DNA from: Phycisphaera mikurensis
GTDB taxonomy: Bacteria; Planctomycetota; Phycisphaerae; WQYP01
Assembly (NCBI GenBank): GCA_022730455.1
Contig: DZDI01000011.1
Location: forward strand, 1-40,156
Length of the DNA: 40,156 bases
Reading direction: 5' to 3'
Shown here piece after piece: positions 33,152 to 40,156 of the stretch. The translations under genes and the position numbers were made by a program. Positions within the stretch are counted from its first letter, which is position 1, and each line of letters opens with the position of its first letter. The notes beneath the pieces are model-generated. The model worked only from the letters and a program-made list of their open reading frames with translations. It was not told the origin of the DNA and ran no database searches.

Positions 33152-34972
33152 TCATCCGCTGGTTAGCGGCTTATGCGGGTGCGTTGCTGGAGTCGACGGC
33201 AAATAATCGGCTTTTTTCGGTGCTGATATTGATTTTATCTCACGCTTGGGACTTTTCAGAATCAGAATCCAGCCTTTATCGTCCGGGCGCACGGGGAGCC
33301 AGCAGATTCCATAGGAAGCCAAGACCGTTGCAGCGGCTTGATTGTGTGTCCCCGTGCGCGGGTTAAACCACTCGGCTTGATAGTGGAATTGATGTTGATT
33401 ATTCATCAGTGCAAGAGTTGCCGACGCGTCGCTGTTACTTCCCTCAGGAAACCAGATAATCACGATGGTTTCGTCGGCATTCGATCGGGCCAGCGGCTGA
33501 AAGGAATCGGCAAGGAATGGATATGACGGCGTATGCCCCTGTAACTCCGATTGGGCCAGCGGAGTCAGACCGCTGCCTGGCGTGATGGCCAGTTGCACGG
33601 CACAGGGCCGAGGCTGTGTTTGCCACCAGGCCGCCGATTCATAAAGTTTCTTCATGTAGCTCATTTGCTGGGCGCCGGGATAATTCATTGCGACCCACCA
33701 GGGAGGAGATTTTCCCCAGGACTTCCAGAATTTGTGGTCCGACGGCCCCTGCGTGGGGTACCATAAGCCGTTGGCCCCGTACGTATAGCCGCAGCAACCA
33801 GCCTGCATGGCGTGCCAAGCGGCGCGGCGTGTATCACCGGTCTTAAACGACAGGATGAATTCATACCGGGCTTCGCCCTCAATAACCGGCTTGCCGTAAT
33901 CCCATCCCTGTGGATAGATGTACGTTGGCGGGACGGTTCCCGGTCCGTTTCCATGAGAGCCTTGATACATGATGAAATCGTACCATGGCTGGCTCCACGC
34001 CTGATGTTTGTCGCCCGCGTAATACCAAGGGTGTACGGACATGGCCCGTTTATAGGGATCGCACTTTTTAATGTATGCCCCGACATCTAATACTTGTGCG
34101 ACATTCGCGCCCGGCGAGTTGTATTCGCCACAGACCAGCCAGGTAACACCGTATGCACCATAGCGAGCGATAAAGTAGTGCCAGAGAAATTTCCACTCTT
34201 CAAGGGTGTATGTTGGCAACGCAAGGTAATGCCAGTCAAGAATAATGGCTGGAATGATTCCCGCCTGATTAGCGTATTGCATATACGCATCGACTTTATT
34301 CCAGTATGCCACATCAAATTGACCGCCATTGAGCAGCCCCATGAAGGCGGTAACGCTCTGATGTGCACCTAATGATCCGATGAACGCCATTTGGACAATG
34401 GTAAACCCCTGTGATTTTCTCTTGTTTACCAGTGCCTTGTACATGGATGGAATGCCGGGGTGATCCGAATGATTAAACGGAACAAGATTTGAAGGACAGA
34501 ACCACCAGGTATCGCCCAACCAGAAGAAGGGCGTCCCATCGGAATATGTAAGAAAGTGATGGTCCGGTGAGACGCGCAGAAAACCCCCATGGCTATACAG
34601 CGGATTGTCATCAGTGGCAGGTTGAACATCAAACACTCCGGCTTTGCCTTTCAAGCCGGCATCATCCACGTCACACACCACGTGATACGACCATGTGCCG
34701 GGCACGGTTGGGGCAAAGCGGACGGCCCAGTTTTTATCGCCATCCCAAAATCCATTTACATGAAAAGACTCTCCGTTGGGTCCGGTGAAATCAGCGGACA
34801 AATGGACCTGTGACCATGGCTTATCATAATGATTTTCGGCTTTGAATCGGAGTTCCATCGGCCGCCATTGATATATCCGCGTAGCGGAGGATTTTCCCTC
34901 TGCAACCTGAGCGGTCAGCAAGAGGCCAGCCCCTGCCCCGCCGGTGAGTTTAATAAATTTCCGCCGATCCAT
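33152..34972 (-). CDS. Tat-exported apiosidase-like (DUF4038/GH140-type) glycosidase
   Basis: A 606-residue protein. The twin-arginine leader MDRRKFIKLTGGAGAGLLLT indicates Tat export. An N-terminal beta-sandwich of DUF5060 type (MELRFKAENHYDKPWSQVHL, FWDGDKNWAVRFAPTVPGTW) is followed by the apiosidase-like barrel (FLTYSDGTPFFWLGDTWWFC, IIPAIILDWHYLALP, VTWLVCGEYN, KPVIEGEARYE) and a C-terminal beta domain (FHYQAEWFNPRTGTH). Likely catalytic acids lie in CGEYN and nearby strands. Known relatives release apiose-containing units from rhamnogalacturonan II; the present substrate is inference. GGAG five bases upstream supports the start. It is the third gene of the minus-strand glycosidase run, 85 bp after the GH127-like gene. 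Confidence 0.85.
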   Translation of the reverse strand: MDRRKFIKLTGGAGAGLLLTAQVAEGKSSATRIYQWRPMELRFKAENHYDKPWSQVHLSADFTGPNGESFHVNGFWDGDKNWAVRFAPTVPGTWSYHVVCDVDDAGLKGKAGVFDVQPATDDNPLYSHGGFLRVSPDHHFLTYSDGTPFFWLGDTWWFCPSNLVPFNHSDHPGIPSMYKALVNKRKSQGFTIVQMAFIGSLGAHQSVTAFMGLLNGGQFDVAYWNKVDAYMQYANQAGIIPAIILDWHYLALPTYTLEEWKFLWHYFIARYGAYGVTWLVCGEYNSPGANVAQVLDVGAYIKKCDPYKRAMSVHPWYYAGDKHQAWSQPWYDFIMYQGSHGNGPGTVPPTYIYPQGWDYGKPVIEGEARYEFILSFKTGDTRRAAWHAMQAGCCGYTYGANGLWYPTQGPSDHKFWKSWGKSPPWWVAMNYPGAQQMSYMKKLYESAAWWQTQPRPCAVQLAITPGSGLTPLAQSELQGHTPSYPFLADSFQPLARSNADETIVIIWFPEGSNSDASATLALMNNQHQFHYQAEWFNPRTGTHNQAAATVLASYGICWLPVRPDDKGWILILKSPKREIKSISAPKKADYLPSTPATHPHKPLTSG

Positions 34973-35057
34973 GCATGCTCCATGTAAAAGAGGTAGCCGT
35001 TAGCAAACTTTTGACCAATCCGCATCTCACGCGGAGATATTCTGCACCGCCTCATTC

Positions 35058-38000
35058 TCATCCCGATGTATACAACTGAATCTGGCTGATTTGGGCGGCA
35101 TTGGGGTGCAGCGGGCTGGCCGAATCACGGATCACCAGCCGGAATGTATCGGTCCTTGCCGGTGCAATATTTACCGTATATTTTCGCCAACCCTGGTAAT
35201 TGGTGACATCAAAAACGACTTGGTCATGTCCATCGGTACGCACAATGCCCTGAAAACTCGTCGGATGGCCCAAAGGATCGGCAAAGTCGACGACCACTTT
35301 GCCAATGGTCGCGGGTTGCGGCAATTTCACCTGTACCCAATGCGGGTGCGGTGTGTCTGCCGAATGCCAACGATTGGCGCTAAAATTGCCGGGCGTAGCA
35401 ACGATGCCATCGATTACTTTGGCGGTGCAGCCAGGGTCAGATGCCAATTCACTGTCGGAGGTGGCAACGGCGCCCCTGCTGGCCAGGGCCAGATCATCCG
35501 GACTGAGAGTTTCTGCCGGGTAAGACTCGGGCGTTTTAAGAACGGGAAAACATGTAAATAATTCTTTATCAATTTGCCAATAAGGGACGTACTGATATTC
35601 CGGTACGCCGTCAATGGCAAAGTGCAGCGGATGGCCGGACACGGGCCGCAGTCGATCTGCGATTTCATCAGCGGTTACGGGCAGCCGGGTGGAGCTTACC
35701 ACCCCGTCGTTCGCCCAGGACACGCCAATATTAAGATTGTGTGCAAAGGCCCTCTGCTGGGGTGTAGCCGGGACGGGCGGCCGGCCGACACCATTGGCGA
35801 CCCCCGCAGAAACGACTGCCAGCAGAATTGGGCCATATTCCAGCCCGTAGCGTAGGCCACCCGGCAATTGATCGATACCCGTATATAGCGATAGCCGCGG
35901 AGCCATCGGCAACGTGAAGGTGATTGTATCGCCGTCCGACCATTTGCGGTCCAGCGACTGATAGGTGCCGGGTCTTCCCACCGCTTTCGGATCGCCATTG
36001 ATATGGATTGGCATAGCGCCAGCCGCCCATGTTGGGACGCGCACGCGAATGTTGGCCCGCATCGGCATTGGTGCGGAGATTCGCATGCTGACGTGCGGCT
36101 GGAATGGAAATTCGGTTGCCATCCGCAGACCAATTGACTGTCCCTGCTGGTGCCATGTAATGCGGGAGCTGGCGAAAAGGTTCACATAAAGCCCGTCACT
36201 GGCAATGGAATAAATATATTCCGGCAATGAACCGAGCTGCCGCGACCCCTGCCCTTCACAGCAGGTATTAATTGCGGAGGGCAATTCTTTCTTGCCGTTG
36301 AGATTGGTGTGGTAACGGATGCCTACGGAACCAGCCTGCTGGGCAAGGTGAACGTTGTAGATCGACTTCTCGATTTCATTGCTGTATTTTTCCTCCATGG
36401 GATAGAGTTGATGCAATCCATGGTTCAGGCTGACCCAGAAACTGCTGCCGCAGTTTTCGCCGTTTTGCAGGTTTAAGAATGCGGATTTCGGAGGATAGGC
36501 GTAGGCTTCGCAAATCGATATAGCCCCACCAATGTGCTGCCACTGGCTATGATAGAGTTCCCAACCGCCCAGTACCGCATCCAGATATTTTTTCTGCCCG
36601 GTGGCCCGGTATTGATCAAGGTAAGGTGTAATGGATGTCAGCAAATAGCAATGCGGATGATCGTAAGGATATTGCCATATGGCGGCGGGGTCGCGTCTGG
36701 CCAGCATGTCCAGCCAGTAATTCTCCTGGTAATAACGCTGTATAACCTGAATATCCTTCGGCTTGCCAATGGGAGTAAAATAGGTTCGCGTGTTGGCAAT
36801 CATGCCTTGAACGCCTTGGCCAGCACGACGCAGCAATTCAGGTAAATAAGGGCATTTGTCAAACCAGTCGTAAAACTTCCGTAGTACCTGGAATGCCGTT
36901 TGATTGCCGGCGTAGCCCGCGTCCACCAAGCCGTGCGTTACCCAGGAACGCGTATAATTGCCGCGCTCAGAGTAAAAAATAGTGTCTGGATGGTAGCCCA
37001 TGGCGTAACCGTCAGGCTTCTGACATTCTGCAATACCCGCAACGACTTCATTGAGTCGCCGGCGTAATTCCGGATGATTATACCATCGCAGAGTGTTACC
37101 CGCCCCCATCATAAACCGCCCCGCACTGGAACCCGGCAAATCGGTATCCCAAAACGGAATGGGTGGCGGCAATCCTGATGGATTGGATTTACCCGCTCGC
37201 GTGCGAAACGGCCGCAGCAACTCCGCTACGCTAAAACTGTTAAGCAGGTAACCGATATTATTTTCCATTGCGGTCCTGAAAAGGCCGTCACCAACCTCGA
37301 CGCCCCGCAGTGGTGCGGACGCCTCAAAGGACACCGGTCGCCATCGGTGGACTGGGATGACGTTCTCGGGGTTATCGGTGACAACGCCCTCCCCTTGCGG
37401 CCGCGGCTTACGGGTCAGCGGCGTGACAACACCCAAATACAATTCTGTGGTGGCGTACGCGGGCATAGCAGGCAAGACAGCCCGCATCGCTTCGTAGCCC
37501 CGTTGATCCGGCCCTGAACCATGTGCCAACGCTGCGGGAGTAATCCATCCGCCTGCCGCTGCACTGAAAACCTCCATGGAATCGACGTCTGTCACCGTGC
37601 ACCCCTGCGCCACATCCCGCCCCTCGGACCAGACTTCCAGCTTGGAAAGCGCCAGTTGTCTGGCCGTCAATAGCGTGGCCGTCAGTCGCACATAGCGCCC
37701 GGCAATACCGTAGCCGGAGAATATGGCCACTTTATCGCCTGGAGATGGATAGTCTGCCTTGGTGTGATCGGCAATGGTTACCGATGAGGCGAATAGCTCA
37801 TCATTCGCAGCTTCAATTTTGAACCGTCTGGGAAAACATTGTGCGTCATAACTAAAATTAGCCAGCATGGGCAGGAGCTTGATCTGATTGATTTTCTGTG
37901 CTTGGCCCAAATCCACCTGCACCCACTTGACCTCGAAATTTGTTTTCGCGGGTTTGGATTGGTAGCCCAGAGGTGCCAGCCGGGCAATGCGCTCAACGTT

Positions 38001-38177
38001 CATCGAGGCCAGCACGGATTGTTGACTGGAATATTTTCCCTCGCCATACACCGTGTACGGTGCCACGTCCACCACGGCCGCCACTGCCGAAGTCGTGATT
38101 ACGGCCTTCAAGAAATTACGGCGACTATAAGCCTGAACCGGTTGGATTGAACCTTGATCAAAACGATGTTTACACAT
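35058..38177 (-). CDS. Tat-exported GH127-like beta-L-arabinofuranosidase with two discoidin-type modules
   Basis: About 1039 residues. A Tat leader (YSRRNFLKAVITTSAVAAVV) is followed by an F5/8 type C-like module (VKWVQVDLGQAQKINQIKLL to LALSKLEVWSEG). The catalytic DUF1680/GH127-type domain comes next, and a second discoidin-like module ends the protein (HPHWVQVKLPQPATIGKVVV to AAQISQIQLYTSG). Zinc and catalytic residues of the family are kept: Glu574 and Cys576 in GENCGSSFW, and Cys639-Cys640 in NTCCEGQGSRQLGSLPEYIY, one of which should be the cysteine nucleophile. The start at 38177 has AAGGA eight bases upstream; a TTG six codons earlier is less likely. It is the middle gene of the run. 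Exact sugar specificity is unproven. Confidence 0.88.
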   Translation of the reverse strand: MCKHRFDQGSIQPVQAYSRRNFLKAVITTSAVAAVVDVAPYTVYGEGKYSSQQSVLASMNVERIARLAPLGYQSKPAKTNFEVKWVQVDLGQAQKINQIKLLPMLANFSYDAQCFPRRFKIEAANDELFASSVTIADHTKADYPSPGDKVAIFSGYGIAGRYVRLTATLLTARQLALSKLEVWSEGRDVAQGCTVTDVDSMEVFSAAAGGWITPAALAHGSGPDQRGYEAMRAVLPAMPAYATTELYLGVVTPLTRKPRPQGEGVVTDNPENVIPVHRWRPVSFEASAPLRGVEVGDGLFRTAMENNIGYLLNSFSVAELLRPFRTRAGKSNPSGLPPPIPFWDTDLPGSSAGRFMMGAGNTLRWYNHPELRRRLNEVVAGIAECQKPDGYAMGYHPDTIFYSERGNYTRSWVTHGLVDAGYAGNQTAFQVLRKFYDWFDKCPYLPELLRRAGQGVQGMIANTRTYFTPIGKPKDIQVIQRYYQENYWLDMLARRDPAAIWQYPYDHPHCYLLTSITPYLDQYRATGQKKYLDAVLGGWELYHSQWQHIGGAISICEAYAYPPKSAFLNLQNGENCGSSFWVSLNHGLHQLYPMEEKYSNEIEKSIYNVHLAQQAGSVGIRYHTNLNGKKELPSAINTCCEGQGSRQLGSLPEYIYSIASDGLYVNLFASSRITWHQQGQSIGLRMATEFPFQPHVSMRISAPMPMRANIRVRVPTWAAGAMPIHINGDPKAVGRPGTYQSLDRKWSDGDTITFTLPMAPRLSLYTGIDQLPGGLRYGLEYGPILLAVVSAGVANGVGRPPVPATPQQRAFAHNLNIGVSWANDGVVSSTRLPVTADEIADRLRPVSGHPLHFAIDGVPEYQYVPYWQIDKELFTCFPVLKTPESYPAETLSPDDLALASRGAVATSDSELASDPGCTAKVIDGIVATPGNFSANRWHSADTPHPHWVQVKLPQPATIGKVVVDFADPLGHPTSFQGIVRTDGHDQVVFDVTNYQGWRKYTVNIAPARTDTFRLVIRDSASPLHPNAAQISQIQLYTSG

Positions 38178-38238
38178 GCGAAGTGTCCTTACCAATCACA
38201 CCAGAGCAGCGCCGGCCACTGCCAACAGCCATTACTTA

Positions 38239-39408
38239 CTATGGTCTTTCCGCCGGCGGAACCGGTATTGATTGCGGCGGCGAAAAAACCTTACGTACCG
38301 CATCCAGATACGCCATTCGATGTATCACATCCGGTTCCAAGTAGCTTCCTTCTCCCCACTCGTTCCAGGCATTAATCGTAAGGATGTTCCTGCTGACGGG
38401 ATGCACATCAAGCCAATTTTTTGCCTTCCGCAGGAAAGTTTCAAAATCCCGGGGCGTATTATCCAACACCACACCCTCTTCGTGTTGCGGCATGCCGTCC
38501 CACCCCATTGTGACATTCGGGTAAAAAGGCACTCCAAGGGCCGGCTGACTATTCCAATAGGAAATGGCGGCATCGCCCCAGGACTCATAATTTTGTGTCG
38601 GTTGGCGCGGCGCCACCCAATGCATCCATGTATACCAAGTGGTGCTGTCGAAACCCAAGGCGGCAATCAATTCCGCCAAATTCTGAATCTTCTTCACAGG
38701 ATTCTGCGGCATCGGTTGCCCCTTGGCTAACCACATTTCTCCAGCGACGTCCTTCCATGTTACCAGGTTGAAGTGAATGCCCGGCAGGCCGGCCCTCCTT
38801 GCCCGCCTGCGGAAACTGTCCAACGCGGCCCGTGCCTTCGCCACGCCACCCATCTGCTTGAGCAGCGTTCCCAGCCAGTAGATTGAAAAATATGGTTTAC
38901 CTTCAATAGTCCAATAGCCGGGATGCATAAAATAGCCAATTGCGTCGTCGGCAATCTGGTCAAAGCGTTTCTGGCCCTCGGCAACGCGGTGCCCCGCAGC
39001 CGGCGGGTTGGCCCACATCAGCGAAAACTTTATATTACTACGATTGGGGGCCTTAAGAAATCCGTCGCGCAAGGATCCTTCCAGGATACGGGTGCTCTGG
39101 AAGCGGTACCAATCAAAAATGATCGTGTTAATGCCGTGGGTGGTCATCGCATCAATATATTTTTCCATCGTCACGGGATTATTTCCGCGCAACCGTCCCC
39201 ACAGGGGTACCTCCGGCTCATATTGCCCCTTATACCGAGGCCTGACCGATTCCAATTGCGCCCACGCGAATTTCTTGTGCCAACCCGGAAAATAATACAC
39301 TGCTACCGTGTAGTTATCCCGGGTTTTACCGGCGGTCTCTGCCGCCATTGTCTTGGGCGGCAAGAAGAGGCTCGCCGCCGCCAGTTTGATAAGTCCACGT
39401 CTATCCAT
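38239..39408 (-). CDS. Tat-exported GH99-like (WbsX-type) glycosidase
   Basis: A 389-residue protein with a twin-arginine leader (MDRRGLIKLAAASLFLPP). The body matches the GH99-like/WbsX domain: YTVAVYYFPGWH at the N-terminus, MEKYIDAMTTHGINTIIFDW, YWTIEGKPYFSIYW, and the diagnostic INAWNEWGEGSYLEPD near the C-terminus, whose glutamates are likely catalytic. Relatives are endo-acting mannan hydrolases or are found beside glycosyltransferases in surface-polysaccharide clusters. Here the neighbours are exported glycosidases, which favours a degradative role. It is the first gene of the three-gene minus-strand run, 61 bp before the GH127-like gene. A weak AGGA precedes the ATG. Confidence 0.86.
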   Translation of the reverse strand: MDRRGLIKLAAASLFLPPKTMAAETAGKTRDNYTVAVYYFPGWHKKFAWAQLESVRPRYKGQYEPEVPLWGRLRGNNPVTMEKYIDAMTTHGINTIIFDWYRFQSTRILEGSLRDGFLKAPNRSNIKFSLMWANPPAAGHRVAEGQKRFDQIADDAIGYFMHPGYWTIEGKPYFSIYWLGTLLKQMGGVAKARAALDSFRRRARRAGLPGIHFNLVTWKDVAGEMWLAKGQPMPQNPVKKIQNLAELIAALGFDSTTWYTWMHWVAPRQPTQNYESWGDAAISYWNSQPALGVPFYPNVTMGWDGMPQHEEGVVLDNTPRDFETFLRKAKNWLDVHPVSRNILTINAWNEWGEGSYLEPDVIHRMAYLDAVRKVFSPPQSIPVPPAERP

Positions 39409-39476
39409 CCATATCGCATCCTAAAATAAAACAACCTATCAGGAGGCAACGGCATAAGGCCTAAGGCAAAGCATAC

Positions 39477-39497
39477 AGCACATCGGTGTGCTTTTTA
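39477..39497 (+). terminator. Small terminator-like hairpin, plus-strand orientation
   Basis: AGCACA-TCGG-TGTGCT followed by TTTTTAG. A six-pair stem with a UCGG loop and a T-run looks like an intrinsic terminator reading on the plus strand, yet no plus-strand gene precedes it. On the minus strand, where the PEP-CTERM gene ends 60 bp away, there is no T-run. Its role is unclear. Confidence 0.3.
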
Positions 39498-39552
39498 GCG
39501 AGCGATCCCTGACACACAGGCTAACCGAGGTTCACCATTGACTTCACATGAT

Positions 39553-40156
39553 TCAAATCCTTCGTTTCCGGGCAACCAACACCAGAGGCGTAGCGCCGAT
39601 GGCCAGCAGACCCAGACTCGCTGGTTCAGGCACCGCGGCTTCCGCCATGGAAACGTTGCTGACATCGACGGTGTAGTCGTTACTCCCCGTGAGGACGCTG
39701 TTATTCAGAAATTCAATGCCGGTCGATCCTGATGCTGCCGTAAAATTGAGCGAAAACGTTGCGAAACTGGTATCATTTATAGTAGGTGTGGAGGTGGCAA
39801 TCTGGTTGCCATTGGTGGCATTTGTCACGATCACCTCCAATACCGAATTCGTGTCACCAGATCGCTGTGCCGCGTCAAATGTCAGTGTGTACGACTGCCC
39901 CACGGCCGTGGTTGTGGTTTGGCTGATGTAGACCCCCGGGTGTTGCATAAAGCTGAAGTCGTTCACGCCGGTGGTGCTGGAGGGCGCAAATGGTGACCCC
40001 TGGGTCGCAAAGAACCCGGTGTCCGGCCCGTTGACGCCGCTGTAGCTGACGCTGTAGCCGCCGCCACCGGTCGTCCAACCGGTTGGGACCGACGGGTTGG
40101 TGGCTCGCGAGTAGCCAGGGTAAGCCGTATAGCTTGACGCATTGGCCGAGAAATTG
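39553..40156 (-). CDS. PEP-CTERM sorting-domain protein, 5' end outside the window
   Basis: The reading frame is open from the window edge to the stop at 39553, giving the last ~200 residues. The visible part is a Gly/Ser/Thr/Asn-rich beta-sandwich (GWTTGGGGYSVSYSGVNGPD, GSPFAPSSTTGVNDFSFMQH, SYTLTFDAAQRSGDTNSVLE). The C-terminus is a clear PEP-CTERM signal: VPEPASLGLLAIGATPLVL then VARKRRI, that is the PEP motif, a transmembrane helix and a basic cluster. Such proteins are processed by exosortase and moved to the surface or matrix. The domain recalls secreted carbohydrate-binding proteins of Planctomycetes. It is upstream of, and on the same strand as, the three glycosidase genes, 144 bp away. 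Confidence 0.88.
   Translation of the reverse strand, partial: NFSANASSYTAYPGYSRATNPSVPTGWTTGGGGYSVSYSGVNGPDTGFFATQGSPFAPSSTTGVNDFSFMQHPGVYISQTTTTAVGQSYTLTFDAAQRSGDTNSVLEVIVTNATNGNQIATSTPTINDTSFATFSLNFTAASGSTGIEFLNNSVLTGSNDYTVDVSNVSMAEAAVPEPASLGLLAIGATPLVLVARKRRI

Noticed and set aside
1-40156. CRISPR array, prophage, toxin-antitoxin or restriction system
   Set aside because: No regularly spaced repeats, phage structural genes, or paired small toxin/antitoxin genes were seen on either strand.

Overview
The window reads as bacterial chromosome at roughly mid-50s percent GC, most likely from a planctomycete of the class Phycisphaerae. This is an inference from several features together: a eukaryote-type (GT3) glycogen synthase, a protein with a PEP-CTERM sorting tail, several polysaccharide-degrading enzymes exported through the Tat system, a HemQ-type heme enzyme, and a lone Ser/Thr kinase. 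The sequence alone does not prove it. No phage, plasmid or CRISPR feature was found.

Layout. Positions 1-406 hold only a possible decayed acetyltransferase scrap and two palindromes. Positions 407-4041, all on the minus strand, encode in transcription order an amidase-like protein without its zinc ligands, a Ser/Thr kinase, a calcineurin-like phosphoesterase and a short-chain dehydrogenase. Positions 4631-12000 are mostly housekeeping: a two-helix membrane protein, fmt, dacB, a phosphomannomutase/phosphoglucomutase, a CCA-adding enzyme and hemQ. Positions 12190-19192 form a carbohydrate locus with a beta-helix protein, an AraC-type regulator and a GH78 alpha-L-rhamnosidase. The 1 kb region between regulator and rhamnosidase holds a ~43 bp direct repeat and a TA-flanked miniature transposon. 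Positions 19267-23616 are housekeeping again: nadD, a cobalamin adenosyltransferase, clpP, a lipoprotein and fumC. Positions 23664-24977 carry a small envelope/stress cluster resembling YqjD-YqjE. Positions 25257-30262 hold GH16, GT3 glycogen synthase and GH79, with a second miniature transposon between the divergent GH16 and glycogen synthase genes. Positions 30511-33062 hold an M48-like membrane protein with an altered HExxH motif, and tRNA-Gln. Positions 33152-39408 (minus) form a three-gene operon-like run of Tat-exported enzymes: GH99-like, then GH127-like, then apiosidase-like. The window ends inside a PEP-CTERM protein gene.

How the genes work together. Seven glycan-active enzymes (beta-helix, GH78, GH16, GH79, apiosidase-like, GH127-like, GH99-like) suggest extracytoplasmic breakdown of plant-type heteropolysaccharides rich in rhamnose, arabinose, uronic acid and perhaps apiose. 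Five of them start with a twin-arginine signal. No transporter or SusC/D pair is present. The AraC regulator is divergent from the rhamnosidase and probably controls it, with the long direct repeat as candidate operator. GT3 glycogen synthase would store the resulting glucose.

Most noteworthy are two ~275 bp TA-flanked elements that have different terminal repeats but share an internal module. Next come the paired ~43 bp repeats in the AraC-GH78 region, and two enzyme families whose metal ligands are substituted: the amidase-like protein and the M48-like protein.
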